DNA from: Iodidimonas sp. SYSU 1G8
GTDB taxonomy: Bacteria; Pseudomonadota; Alphaproteobacteria; SMXS01
DNA: 64,000 nt
NCBI RefSeq assembly: GCF_039655775.1
Contig: NZ_JBBYXJ010000001.1
Coordinates: forward strand, 186,001-250,000
Reading direction: 5' to 3'
Positions within the stretch are counted from its first letter, which is position 1. Each line of letters starts with the position of its first letter. Shown one piece after another: positions 42,529-50,534 of this stretch. A program made the position numbers and the translations under genes. Below the pieces are notes generated by a model. It searched no databases and was not told where the DNA came from. It worked only from the letters and a program-made list of their open reading frames with translations.

Positions 42529-43707
42529 TCACACGCGCGGAGTGTTCCGGGCCGCCATCAGCGGTGGAATGCACAGGAGATAGAGGCAGGCTCCCACGAT
42601 CCAGATCGCGCCGTTCCAATGGGCGGCGGTCGCGGCATAGATGCCGGTCACCGCAAGCGGGCCGATGATCGAGGCCAGACTCATCAGGCTGGCGACGGTG
42701 CCCTGCAATTCGCCCTGCTTGTCCTCGCCGACCTGCCGCGAGACCAATGACTGAAGCGCAGGCACGCCGACGCCGCCCGCCGTGAGGAACATCAGGATGG
42801 GGAACACCATCCAGCCCTGCGTCGCGAATGCCATCAGCACGAAGCCCGTGCCGTCGATCGCCACGCCCAGCGCCAGCGTACGCTTCTCGCCCAGACGTGC
42901 CGTGATCGGACCGGTGAGGAAGGCCTGGGCGATCGCGTGGAACAAACCGTACGCCCCCAGTGATACGCCCACCATCCAGGTGTCCCAGCCGAACGTGTCC
43001 TCGCCATAGATCACCCAAATCGAGCCTGGAATCTGGCCGACCAGATGCATGGTGAAAAAGATCGCGATCAGAGGCAGCAGCGCGCGGATGCTCAGCGCCC
43101 AGCGGAAGGAGCCAAAAGGGTTCAGGGATTTCAGCCGGACTGGCTTGCGGTCCGCCGCATGGGACTCGGGCAGGACAAACCATCCGACGAGGAAGTTGAT
43201 CGCGTTGAGCGCCGCGGCCAGCAGGAACGGATAACGCAGCGACAGCTCGCCCAGCAGTCCGCCCATGACCGGGCCCGCGATGAAACCGATACCGAAACAT
43301 GCCTGCATCAGCCCATAGCGCCGCGCCCGTTCGTCGGGCATCGAGATATCGGCGATATAGGCCGTGGCCACGGCGATGCTGGCGCCGGTGATGCCGGCGA
43401 TCGCGCGGCTGACGAAAAGGATCGCCAGATTGGGCGCCAGCGCCATCACCACGTAATCGACCGCCGCGCCCGCCAGCGCGATCAGCAGGATGGGCCGCCG
43501 GCCGAAGCGGTCGCTGAGCGCGCCGAGGATCGGGGCGAAAATAAACTGCATCAGCGCATAAAGGGCCAGCAGGACGCCGTAGGTGCCGGCGATCTCGGTG
43601 GTGTGGCCCACCTCGCGCAGCAGGCTGGGCAGAATGGGCATGATCAGGCCGATGCCGATGGCATCCAGCGTGACCGTGGCCAGAATGACGAGCAGGGCTT
43701 TGTTCAT
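42529..43707 (-). CDS. TCR/Tet-family major facilitator (tetracycline-type efflux) protein
   Basis: A 392-residue MFS transporter with 12 helices. The sequence strongly resembles the class A/C group of tetracycline-H+ antiporters: NKALLVILATVTLDAIGIG, motif A GALSDRFGRRP, PSLLREVGH, and QGELQGTVASL. The start is the ATG at 43707; ATG or GTG codons further upstream are not supported. No tetR is beside it, and an inverted repeat lies just upstream. Chromosomal TCR/Tet family pumps can have other natural substrates, so drug resistance is not established. Confidence 0.87.
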   Translation of the reverse strand: MNKALLVILATVTLDAIGIGLIMPILPSLLREVGHTTEIAGTYGVLLALYALMQFIFAPILGALSDRFGRRPILLIALAGAAVDYVVMALAPNLAILFVSRAIAGITGASIAVATAYIADISMPDERARRYGLMQACFGIGFIAGPVMGGLLGELSLRYPFLLAAALNAINFLVGWFVLPESHAADRKPVRLKSLNPFGSFRWALSIRALLPLIAIFFTMHLVGQIPGSIWVIYGEDTFGWDTWMVGVSLGAYGLFHAIAQAFLTGPITARLGEKRTLALGVAIDGTGFVLMAFATQGWMVFPILMFLTAGGVGVPALQSLVSRQVGEDKQGELQGTVASLMSLASIIGPLAVTGIYAATAAHWNGAIWIVGACLYLLCIPPLMAARNTPRV

Positions 43708-43716
43708 GACGGTCTC

Positions 43717-43742
43717 GTGGACATATCCTGTTGGGTGTCCAC
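43717..43742. repeat. Inverted repeat upstream of the Tet-type pump gene
   Basis: GTGGACA (43717-43723) and TGTCCAC (43736-43742) form perfect 7-bp arms around a 12-base spacer. It starts 10 bases before the ATG at 43707. It could be an operator for a distant regulator or an RNA hairpin covering the ribosome site. Confidence 0.5.
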
Positions 43743-43838
43743 AATCGCGCGGCACTCAAAAGCCTACAGGAACTAGGGTCGCGCCCGGTAAAATCTAATG
43801 GGAAATCGATGATGGTTTCGTGAACACGGCGCCGTGCT

Positions 43839-44624
43839 TCAGGCGTGAATTTCCCAGCCGCCATCCAGATTGAAATCGGAGCCGGTCATGTACGAGTTGC
43901 CGTCACTGGCGAGGAACACCATCAGCGGGCCGCCGTCCTTCATCGGGTCGCCCAGGCGCTTCATGGGCACCGAGTCCGCGTATTTCCTCACGTCCTCGGG
44001 CCTGGCCTTTTCCCAGTTCTCCCACGCATCGGTGCGCAGGAAGGGGTTGACGGTATTGACCTGGATGCCGAGCGGACCCCATTCGCGCGCGGCCGTGCGG
44101 GTGATCACCCGGATGGCTTCCTTGGCGATGTTGTAGGAGGTATTGCCGGGGTCGCCGGTCATGCCCGCCGCCGAGGCGAAGTTGATGATCTTGCCGCCCC
44201 GGTCTTTCATGTGCGGAAAAACCGCCTGCATGGCCCAGAGGGTCGCCTGCGCGCCTGTCCGGAACGTATACTCCAGTTCCACGTCGTCCGTGTCCTGCAC
44301 GGAGACGAACACCGTCGATTTTTGCGGATTGGCTTCGGTCCCGAAGCCCTGTGCGTTGTTGACCAGGATATCGATGGGACCGAACGCCGCGACGGCCTGA
44401 TCGACCATGGCGAAGATCTGGTCCTTGTGGCCGACATCGCAGGCGATGCCGATGGCCTCGCCGCCTGCATCCCAGATCTGCCGCGCGACGGCCTCGGTGG
44501 TGGCCGGCGTTCGCGAGGCGACCACGACCCTGGCGCCTTCACGTCCATAGGTGATTGCGGTCGCCTTGCCGATGCCCCGTCCCGCGCCTGTGACGATGGC
44601 TACTTTTCCGTCAAGCTGTCCCAT
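43839..44624 (-). CDS. Short-chain dehydrogenase/reductase (SDR) family oxidoreductase
   Basis: A 261-residue classical SDR. The nucleotide site is TGAGRGIG (Gly13-x3-Gly17-x-Gly19), and the catalytic residues are Ser151, Tyr164 and Lys168 (SYNIAKEA). Asn90 in NNAQG is present. It ends with TGSDFNLDGGWEIHA, the usual C-terminal SDR pattern. ATG at 44624 is supported by GGGGAG 10 bases upstream. The substrate is unknown. It is upstream of the pump gene on the same strand but separated by 131 bases. Confidence 0.9.
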   Translation of the reverse strand: MGQLDGKVAIVTGAGRGIGKATAITYGREGARVVVASRTPATTEAVARQIWDAGGEAIGIACDVGHKDQIFAMVDQAVAAFGPIDILVNNAQGFGTEANPQKSTVFVSVQDTDDVELEYTFRTGAQATLWAMQAVFPHMKDRGGKIINFASAAGMTGDPGNTSYNIAKEAIRVITRTAAREWGPLGIQVNTVNPFLRTDAWENWEKARPEDVRKYADSVPMKRLGDPMKDGGPLMVFLASDGNSYMTGSDFNLDGGWEIHA

Positions 44625-44697
44625 GATCACGTACTCCCCAGTTTCGTAAGAAAACAGGGTCACGCGGGAGCGACAAATAAGCAAGATGGGTCAAGCG

Positions 44698-45429
44698 TCA
44701 AAGCCGTTTGGTGAGGGCAAGGGCGTTGGTTGTCGCCGCGCCCGCCGCCGTGTTGTCGAAGATGCACCAGGTATTGGCGCCGTTTTCCGCATGTCGCCCC
44801 AGATGCGCCTCGATCCGGGTCAAATCCGCCTCGGAATAGGGCGACCAGTACATCCGAGGCGCGCCATGAAGCCTGTAGTACACCAGTTTTTCGGAGCCGC
44901 CCGGCTCATCGGCACCGGGACATGGCGCGGGATCGGCGGCGACGCGCGCGATCCCTCGCTGCGCGAGCAGGTCGCCGGCTTCTTCGGTGAACCAGCTTGC
45001 GTGACGCGGCTCGCATGCCACGTGGGCGTCCGTTTGTGTTTGGAGGCAATCGAAGAAACGCGCTGCTGTCTCCGCTGAAAACGCGAGCCTTGGAGGCAGC
45101 TGGACGAGTAGCACGCCGAGCTTTTCTTTCAGCCCGTGGGCTTGCTCCAGAAAGTCCTCAACAAGTTTATCGGCCTCGTGCAGGCGGGCAGCGTGAGTGA
45201 TGGATCTGGGGGTCTTGACGGCGAAGCGAAAACCATCTCGGACAGACTCCCGCCATCTTTCATAGGTCGCGCGCTGGTGAGGCCTGTAGAAGGACGAGTT
45301 GATTTCGACGGCGTTGAAGTGGCGCGCATAGCGCTCGAGATGCGTTCCAGGTCCAGGAAAATTATCCCGGTGCTCCGAGCGGATCGCCCAGCCCGCGATT
45401 CCGATACGACATGTCGTCATCGGCGGCAT
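44698..45429 (-). CDS. DUF72 domain protein (YecE-like)
   Basis: A 243-residue protein with the DUF72 TIM-barrel pattern: IGIAGWAI near the start, HFNAVEINSSFYR, FRFAVKTPRSITHAARL, VLLVQLPPRLAF, and YYRLHGAPRMYWSPYS. The function is unknown; homologues occur in many bacteria. It lies after the PRC-barrel gene on the same strand, behind a terminator-like hairpin, so expression may be partly separate. Confidence 0.87.
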   Translation of the reverse strand: MPPMTTCRIGIAGWAIRSEHRDNFPGPGTHLERYARHFNAVEINSSFYRPHQRATYERWRESVRDGFRFAVKTPRSITHAARLHEADKLVEDFLEQAHGLKEKLGVLLVQLPPRLAFSAETAARFFDCLQTQTDAHVACEPRHASWFTEEAGDLLAQRGIARVAADPAPCPGADEPGGSEKLVYYRLHGAPRMYWSPYSEADLTRIEAHLGRHAENGANTWCIFDNTAAGAATTNALALTKRL

Positions 45430-45435
45430 GGAAGA

Positions 45436-45460
45436 AGCCCCGCCGTGCGCCGGCGGGGCT
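45436..45460 (-). terminator. Terminator-like hairpin after the second PRC-barrel gene
   Basis: AGCCCCGCCG (45436-45445) and CGGCGGGGCT (45451-45460) form a perfect 10-bp stem with a five-base loop. A short TTCTT follows on the minus strand. Confidence 0.75.
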
Positions 45461-45467
45461 CGTTCCT

Positions 45468-45857
45468 TCAGGGCCAGTTCGGCAGCGCTTCCAGTTCCTG
45501 CTTGGTCATGGTCGTGACAAGCTTGTTGTTCTGGAGTTTCAGGGAGTTCAGCTGGAATACCGCTTCCTTTTCCCCGACGCCCATGAACCCGCCATATTCG
45601 ACAACGACCGCGACGATTTTGCCGGTCGAGTCCGCGAGCACCTCTTCGACGTCGCCGATGCGATCACCAGCCGGCGTGACCACGTCCAGCTCTTCCAGCT
45701 GATCGACATTGATACCGAAGGGCGTGACCTGCAGGGAATCATCGTCCACTTCCACAAGGGCCGGGGCGGCAGCGGACGGGGCTTGGGCCATGGCGGACAG
45801 CGTACCACCCAGGCTCAGCATCAGCGCGGCGCTGGCCACTGCAATATGGTTCTTCAT
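45468..45857 (-). CDS. PRC-barrel domain protein, exported
   Basis: A 129-residue protein with a signal peptide (about residues 1-25, ending AMAQ). The PRC-barrel follows (ELDVVTPAGDRIGDVEEVLADSTGKIVAVVVEYGGFMGVGE, in pieces), then LNSLKLQNNKLVTTMTKQELEALP. It is related in fold, though not closely in sequence, to the cytoplasmic PRC protein at 13468. An exact EcfG-type promoter is 31 bases upstream, so both PRC genes may belong to the general stress regulon. Confidence 0.87.
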   Translation of the reverse strand: MKNHIAVASAALMLSLGGTLSAMAQAPSAAAPALVEVDDDSLQVTPFGINVDQLEELDVVTPAGDRIGDVEEVLADSTGKIVAVVVEYGGFMGVGEKEAVFQLNSLKLQNNKLVTTMTKQELEALPNWP

Positions 45858-45887
45858 GGGAAATCCTTCCTGTTGTAAAGCTTATCT

Positions 45888-45912
45888 AACGCGGTTGCGG
45901 GTGTGAGGTTCC
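45888..45912 (-). promoter_or_regulatory. EcfG-type promoter of the second PRC-barrel gene
   Basis: GGAAC (45908-45912, minus strand) is followed after 16 bases by CGTT (45888-45891). This is an exact match to the EcfG consensus, 30 bases before the gene start at 45857. Confidence 0.8.
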
Positions 45913-45932
45913 TACCTTGGGCCGAGCGGGCT

Positions 45933-46244
45933 TCAGTCGCCGAAACGGTCGTCGTCTACCTCGCGCGACACCACCTTGCCCGTCTGCGGATGAATCTTCA
46001 GTTCCACCTCGCGGCCCTTGCCATCGCGTCCTTCGACCTCGTAGACGCCGTCATCCATCTCGATCTCCTCGATGCGAAGACCCTGGGTTCGCGCCTCGCG
46101 TTCGACCATGCTGAAGCCGGAGGGGTTGACGCTGGGGCCGGAGGGGCCATCGTCGCGATCATCGGCCCAGACAGGCGCCGCGAGTGCTCCGGCGGCGGCG
46201 ATGGCGAGCAGGGTGGCGCGGATGGGATTGCTTGCGATGGTCAT
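45933..46244 (-). CDS. Small exported PepSY-domain protein
   Basis: A 103-residue protein; ATG at 46244 has AGGAGAC upstream. A signal peptide ends near APVWA. The PepSY motif is IEEIEMDDGVYEVEGRDGKG followed by EVELKIHPQTGKVV. PepSY proteins are periplasmic inhibitors or sensors, and the pair of PepSY genes flanking a promoter next to a PhoP/PmrA-like regulator and kinase is a recurring arrangement. The divergent partner gene starts at 46355. Confidence 0.87.
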   Translation of the reverse strand: MTIASNPIRATLLAIAAAGALAAPVWADDRDDGPSGPSVNPSGFSMVEREARTQGLRIEEIEMDDGVYEVEGRDGKGREVELKIHPQTGKVVSREVDDDRFGD

Positions 46245-46312
46245 GATTCTGTCTCCTGGTTGCTGTGACACCGTGTTTCTAGCAACCCTCGCCTGACATC
46301 GGTCCGACGCAA

Positions 46313-46334
46313 CCTGTCAGGTTCCTGTCAGGTT
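46313..46334. promoter_or_regulatory. Tandem direct repeat at the PepSY / two-component promoter
   Basis: CCTGTCAGGTT occurs twice back to back (46313-46323 and 46324-46334), an 11-base period as expected for two OmpR-family monomers on one DNA face. Each unit also holds the near-palindrome CCTGTCAGG. It lies 20 bases before the ATG at 46355 and 69 bases before the divergent start. It is the obvious candidate binding site for the regulator at 46672. Confidence 0.65.
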
Positions 46335-46354
46335 TCGAAGGCTAAAAGGAACCG

Positions 46355-46672
46355 ATGAAGCGTATCCTGCTCGCATGCCTGGCCGGTCTGCTGACCGCGA
46401 ATCCCGTCAACGCCGATGACGACTGGGACGACGACTACTATTCTGAACATGATCTGGCGCGGGACGCGTTAGGGCGCGGCGCCGCCTTGCCGTTGGCCAC
46501 GATCCTGGCTATTGCCGGGCGTTATCAGCCCGGCGACATCATCGATGTCGACCTCGATGAGGAGGATGGTCGTCTGGTCTACGAGTTGAAGGTGCTCACC
46601 CGGTCAGGACAGGTGCGCGAAATTCATCTGGACGCGAGAGACGGGGCCCTTCTGAAAATCGAGGACGATTGA
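46355..46672 (+). CDS. Small exported PepSY-domain protein
   Basis: A 105-residue protein with a signal peptide ending PVNA, an acidic stretch rich in Asp and Tyr, and a C-terminal PepSY (GDIIDVDLDEEDGRLVYELKV, in pieces; REIHLDARDGALLKIEDD). The regulator start ATG overlaps its stop as TGATG, so the three genes PepSY-regulator-kinase are one operon. A periplasmic modulator of the kinase is likely but inferred. Confidence 0.87.
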   Translation: MKRILLACLAGLLTANPVNADDDWDDDYYSEHDLARDALGRGAALPLATILAIAGRYQPGDIIDVDLDEEDGRLVYELKVLTRSGQVREIHLDARDGALLKIEDD

Positions 46673-47334
46673 TGCGCGCTTTGGTGATCGAGGATGATCC
46701 GGATGTCGCGCTCGACATCGCCCGGGGTCTGGAAGCCGTCGGCTTCGTGGTCGATGTGGCGAGTGATGGCGAGGAAGCGTGGTTCAAGGGCGATGTCGAG
46801 GATTACGACATCGCGGTGCTGGATTTGGGGCTGCCTCGCCTCGACGGCCTTACCGTCCTGCAACGCTGGCGCGCCAATGGCCGTAATCTGCCCGTGCTTA
46901 TCCTGTCGGCGCGCGGCGACTGGACGGAAAAGGTCGACGGAATTGAGGCCGGAGCCGACGACTATCTCGGCAAGCCCTTCGAGATGGGAGAACTCATTAC
47001 CCGGGTGCGCGCGCTCGTTCGACGGATGGCGGGTCATGCGGCTCCGGTCCTCGCCATCGGCCGGTTGCGCATCGATACCCGGCGAGGGTCGGTAGAGGTG
47101 AATGGCGTACCGGTGAAGCTGTCGCAGCTTGAATTCCGGCTGCTCAACTACCTTGCGCACCAGCCTCGGCGCGCGGTACCCGCAGGCGAGTTGGCGGAAC
47201 ACCTTTACGGCGCGGAAGAAGCCGGAGACACCAACGCCATCGAGGCCCTCATCGTCAGGCTGCGGCGCAAGATTGGTGCCTCGGCCATCGAGACGCGGCG
47301 CGGCTTTGGCTATCTTCTGGTGGACGGGGCATGA
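46672..47334 (+). CDS. OmpR-family response regulator (PhoP/QseB-like)
   Basis: A 220-residue regulator. The receiver has Glu8-Asp9-Asp10, phospho-acceptor Asp51 in AVLDLGLPRLDG, and DDYLGKPF. The C-terminal winged helix carries LKLSQLEFRLL-type sequence and ETRRGFGYLL. It starts at the ATG at 46672 overlapping the PepSY stop, and the kinase ATG overlaps its own stop by 4 bases. The direct repeat at 46313 suggests autoregulation. Confidence 0.92.
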   Translation: MRALVIEDDPDVALDIARGLEAVGFVVDVASDGEEAWFKGDVEDYDIAVLDLGLPRLDGLTVLQRWRANGRNLPVLILSARGDWTEKVDGIEAGADDYLGKPFEMGELITRVRALVRRMAGHAAPVLAIGRLRIDTRRGSVEVNGVPVKLSQLEFRLLNYLAHQPRRAVPAGELAEHLYGAEEAGDTNAIEALIVRLRRKIGASAIETRRGFGYLLVDGA

Positions 47335-48662
47335 CTCCCGGATCTCTGCGGCTCAGGCTTCTGCTGGGAGCAGGGCTGGCCGTTTTCACCGCGTTGGCGG
47401 TCGCGTCCGTGGTGATGATCCTGTTGTTTCAGCGCCACGTCGAACGCGGTATCGCCGAGGAACTCAAGCGCGATGGCGTGCAATTGATCGCGGGTCTTCA
47501 GGTCGGTCCTGACGGCTCGCCACGGCTCCAGCGTCAGCCGACCGACCCTCGGTTCTCCAAGCCCTTGAGCGGCCTGTATTGGCAGGTAACCGGTGCAAGA
47601 ACATTGCGTTCGCGCTCACTTTGGGATCAGCTTTTGCCTACCGCGCACGAGGCGCCCGCCGCGGAATGGCGGCTCCGTAAGATCGAAGGACCGTTCGAGA
47701 GACCGGTGCTGGTACTGGAGCGAAGGGTACAGATCGGCAAAAGCGTGCCTCTGCTGGTTCAGCTCGCGCATGACGATACCGCCGTCCGTCACGCGCGCGC
47801 CGAGTTTGCGCGGGAGCTGGCGGTGTTCATGGCGCTGCTGTGGACGGTCTTGCTGGCGGCTGCCTGGCTGCAGGTGCGCCTTGGACTGCGGCCGTTCCGG
47901 CGGGTGCGCGAGGAACTGGCCGCGTTACGCCGCCATCCGTCGGCTCGGATGGGCGGTCAGTATCCCTCGGAGGTCCGCCAGCTGACCGACGCCATCAACG
48001 ACCTGGCATCGGCGCGCGAGAGCGACCTGAAACGGGCCCGCCAACGCGCCGCCGATCTTGCCCACGCGCTGAAAACGCCGCTGGCGGCGCTCGCGGCGCA
48101 GAGCCGCCGGATTCGCGGCGCAGGAAATACCGAGGCCGCGGACGGACTCGACCGTGTCATTGGCGCGGCCGGTGCGGCGGTGGAGGCGGAACTCGCCCGC
48201 GCCCGTGCCGCGGCGTCCCGGCTGGCGCCGCAGGCCGCAGATGCATTCCCGCTGGCCGTTGCCGAACGGATCGCTGCCGTTCTGGAGCGCACGGAAAAGG
48301 GCATGCGGACAGACTGCGAACTCGACATCCCAGAAGGCCTGCGGATTTCTGTTCCCGCCGAGGATCTGAGCGAGATACTGGGAACACTGTTGGAGAACGC
48401 CGTGAAGTTCGCGCGGCGGCGCGTGCTTGCGACGGGCGGGACAGCGGATGGCAAGACTTGGCTGTGCATCGAGGATGACGGGCCGGGCATCGCCGAGACC
48501 CGCCAGGCCGAGGCGCTGACCCGTGGCGGCAGGCTGGATGAAGTCGGTGGTGGTCATGGACTGGGTCTTGCCATCGCCCGCGAGCTTACCGAGGCGACGG
48601 GCGGTTCGCTGGCGCTCGACATCTCGCCGCTTGGCGGTTTGCGGGTGACCCTGCGCTGGTGA
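47331..48662 (+). CDS. Sensor histidine kinase (PhoQ/QseC-like)
   Basis: A 443-residue kinase. TM1 is near residues 8-30 and TM2 near 160-180, with a periplasmic domain of about 130 residues between. The H-box is LAHALKTPLAALAAQSRR, with an N-box TLLENAVKFAR and G-boxes DDGPGIAET and GGGHGLGLAI. HAMP-like sequence precedes the H-box. It is translationally coupled to the regulator. The PepSY genes fit a periplasmic-sensing system, perhaps for cations, cationic peptides or envelope stress, as in PhoQ or PmrB relatives; this is inference. Confidence 0.9.
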   Translation: MTPGSLRLRLLLGAGLAVFTALAVASVVMILLFQRHVERGIAEELKRDGVQLIAGLQVGPDGSPRLQRQPTDPRFSKPLSGLYWQVTGARTLRSRSLWDQLLPTAHEAPAAEWRLRKIEGPFERPVLVLERRVQIGKSVPLLVQLAHDDTAVRHARAEFARELAVFMALLWTVLLAAAWLQVRLGLRPFRRVREELAALRRHPSARMGGQYPSEVRQLTDAINDLASARESDLKRARQRAADLAHALKTPLAALAAQSRRIRGAGNTEAADGLDRVIGAAGAAVEAELARARAAASRLAPQAADAFPLAVAERIAAVLERTEKGMRTDCELDIPEGLRISVPAEDLSEILGTLLENAVKFARRRVLATGGTADGKTWLCIEDDGPGIAETRQAEALTRGGRLDEVGGGHGLGLAIARELTEATGGSLALDISPLGGLRVTLRW

Positions 48663-48714
48663 TGACAGCCGCGCCGGAGCCGATTACAGTCGGGGTGAAC
48701 CGGGGAGGGACATC

Positions 48715-49119
48715 ATGAAGATCGAAGGCGGATGCTATTGCGGCGGGCTGCGCTATGCGGCCGAGGGTGAGCCCGTGCTGAAGGCTCAGTGCCATTGCCG
48801 CGAATGCCAGTATATCTCGGGCGGATCACCCAATGTGATCGTCGGCATGCCCCTTGATGGCTTTGCTTACACCAAGGGTGAGCCCAAGCAATTCTCTCGC
48901 TCCGATATCCCGCGCCCCGTGACACGCGAGTTCTGCCCGGAGTGCGGCACCCATATCCTGACCCGCGCCAAGGGCTTTCCGGGCGTGATCCTGAAGGTCG
49001 GCACATTTGATGATCCGTCGCTGTTCGGCGGGCCTGACATGGCGATCTTCACCATCGACAAACAGGCCTTCCACACGATTCCCGAAGGACTGCCCGCCTT
49101 CGAGCGCTTCCCCGGCTAG
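48715..49119 (+). CDS. GFA (glutathione-dependent formaldehyde-activating enzyme-like) family protein
   Basis: A 134-residue protein with the GFA zinc-binding cysteines: GGCYCGGLRYAA, AQCHCRECQ and EFCPECGTHI. The family name derives from glutathione-dependent formaldehyde-activating enzyme, but most members are uncharacterised. GGAGGG precedes the ATG at 48715. It is a single gene after the kinase. Confidence 0.87.
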   Translation: MKIEGGCYCGGLRYAAEGEPVLKAQCHCRECQYISGGSPNVIVGMPLDGFAYTKGEPKQFSRSDIPRPVTREFCPECGTHILTRAKGFPGVILKVGTFDDPSLFGGPDMAIFTIDKQAFHTIPEGLPAFERFPG

Positions 49120-49175
49120 GACGAGAGCTCCGACCGCTCTGTGCCGCGTCAGGCTTCGGCCCTCGGGACCTGGCG

Positions 49176-49994
49176 CTACTTCAGGGCCTGGTTGATCAGA
49201 CCGGACAGGCGGACGCCGGCCTTCTTCATCTGGGTGGAGGCGATGTTCGCTTTCTCGTACGGATAGTCGCCCGAGATGATGATCCTGCCATTGTCGGTGG
49301 CCGCGCCGCGCAGATCGTCATAGGCACCGGTCTTGGCGACCTGCGCCGATTCCCAGCACCAGTCGCGCACGCTGCCCGTGAACCAGCTCTTGCGCAGCTG
49401 GAGTGTGATGTTCTTCCTGAACCTGGTCGCCAGAGCGGTCGGGTCGGACCCCATGACCGGGACGATGGCGGTTTCCCAGAGCGCGTACAGCGTCGTGTCC
49501 TTGCCATCCACCGTCGCCTTGATGTCGTTACCTCGGTTGGTGCCGTTGTCGCCGCAGTTCAGCGGCTGGTGGATGTCGCCAACCAGGTGGATCAGGAATT
49601 TCAGGGCGTCCGCGCGGGCCGCCTTCGGCTGGGTCTTGTCGGCCAGGGTCAGGTAAGCCCGCTCCGTCTGGGCCACGACGCAGTTTCCATCCGGACAGTC
49701 GCGGGCCGGATCGTAGGCGGGCTGGTCGACGGGAACCGGGGCGTAATGCCAACTCTTGGTTTCAGGACGGTTGGCGACAATTTCGTCCGCCCAGCCGGCC
49801 GCCGACATCATGGTCGCGACGGGGTCGCCTCCCAACAGCTCCTGCACCTGTGTCTTGGCCGCCGGCGTCAGGTAAGGAGCGGCGATCAGGGCGATGATCC
49901 GATGGCCGTCGCGTTCCCAGGCCGCGACTGGCCCGGACCAGAGAACCGCCGCGGCAAGGGCGAGTGTGGGAAGGCGGAAGGATATGGCGCGCAT
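49176..49994 (-). CDS. S1/P1 nuclease family protein, exported
   Basis: A 272-residue protein starting at the ATG at 49994. The signal peptide is followed by Trp26 and WERDGH (His31), the N-terminal zinc-ligand motif of mature S1/P1 nucleases, which begins at Trp. Further ligands appear in GWADEI, SWHY and HLVGDIHQPLNCGD, and the C-terminal part is helical. These enzymes cut single-stranded nucleic acids and remove 3' phosphates using three zinc ions. Periplasmic or extracellular action is likely. It sits near a second putative nuclease at 50937. Confidence 0.9.
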   Translation of the reverse strand: MRAISFRLPTLALAAAVLWSGPVAAWERDGHRIIALIAAPYLTPAAKTQVQELLGGDPVATMMSAAGWADEIVANRPETKSWHYAPVPVDQPAYDPARDCPDGNCVVAQTERAYLTLADKTQPKAARADALKFLIHLVGDIHQPLNCGDNGTNRGNDIKATVDGKDTTLYALWETAIVPVMGSDPTALATRFRKNITLQLRKSWFTGSVRDWCWESAQVAKTGAYDDLRGAATDNGRIIISGDYPYEKANIASTQMKKAGVRLSGLINQALK

Positions 49995-50174
49995 GGTGCT
50001 CCTCGGTTCGAATGTCGTCCCCATCTATAGTTCTATATAGTCGCGGGGGTCCGGGGAAACCGTGAATTGCCCTCATCGACCATTGAGACGATCTGGTCGG
50101 TGGGCAGGGGCGGCAAACTGGCATGGAATGGGGACGCCTTTGCCGAGGGCGCGCGTGTAGTACCCTTGGAAGGA

Positions 50175-50390
50175 TTATTGCCGAGGTTTGTCCCGCTTTG
50201 TTGGACGGTGAGACGCCGGGGCACACGCAGCGCTCTCCTTGTCGTCCAACTCTTTCAACAGCGCCCGAAACCGGTCGGGAAGGGGCGTATCCTCCGACTT
50301 GCCGTACAGCAATCCCAGATTGCGCGCGAGATTGCGCCGCTCGTTACAGCCCAGGGTCGGATCCCGCTTCTCTTTGACATGCTCGATCAC
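50175..50390 (-). CDS. nepR: NepR-type anti-sigma factor of the general stress response
   Basis: A 71-residue protein. Residues 21-49 carry the NepR core: LARNLGLLYGKSEDTPLPDR followed by a Phe-Arg-Ala-Leu-Leu-x-x-Leu-Asp helix. NepR sequesters EcfG sigma and is released by phosphorylated PhyR. The start is GTG at 50390; an in-frame TGA 9 bases upstream rules out a longer form. Canonical partners phyR and ecfG are not adjacent in this window, so this is an orphan copy here. A TGAAC-N16-CGTT promoter (50424-50448) suggests EcfG autoregulation. Confidence 0.8.
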   Translation of the reverse strand: MIEHVKEKRDPTLGCNERRNLARNLGLLYGKSEDTPLPDRFRALLKELDDKESAACAPASHRPTKRDKPRQ

Positions 50391-50423
50391 GATAATTCAA
50401 CCTGTCTACCCATCAAGGGAGAC

Positions 50424-50448
50424 AACGCCACCATCGGAAATTAGTTCA
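50424..50448 (-). promoter_or_regulatory. EcfG-type promoter of nepR
   Basis: On the minus strand TGAAC (50444-50448) and CGTT (50424-50427) are exactly 16 bases apart. One base differs from GGAAC. The predicted start lies about 27 bases before the nepR GTG at 50390. Confidence 0.65.
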
Positions 50449-50534
50449 GTACTTTCAATAATTTCGGCTGATAATCAGCAATTATTGATGAAACAGGTGG
50501 CCCCCTACCTTAGGGGGGACGGCTTTGTCGGTAA

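Noticed and set aside
43708-43838. Classical tetO operator or tetR gene near the Tet-type pump
   Set aside because: The palindrome GTGGACA/TGTCCAC does not match tetO, and no TetR frame exists in either direction.
50033-50224. 63-codon minus-strand frame downstream of nepR, possibly an ecfG remnant
   Set aside because: It overlaps nepR in another frame, has no sigma-factor sequence and starts with a GTG lacking a ribosome site.
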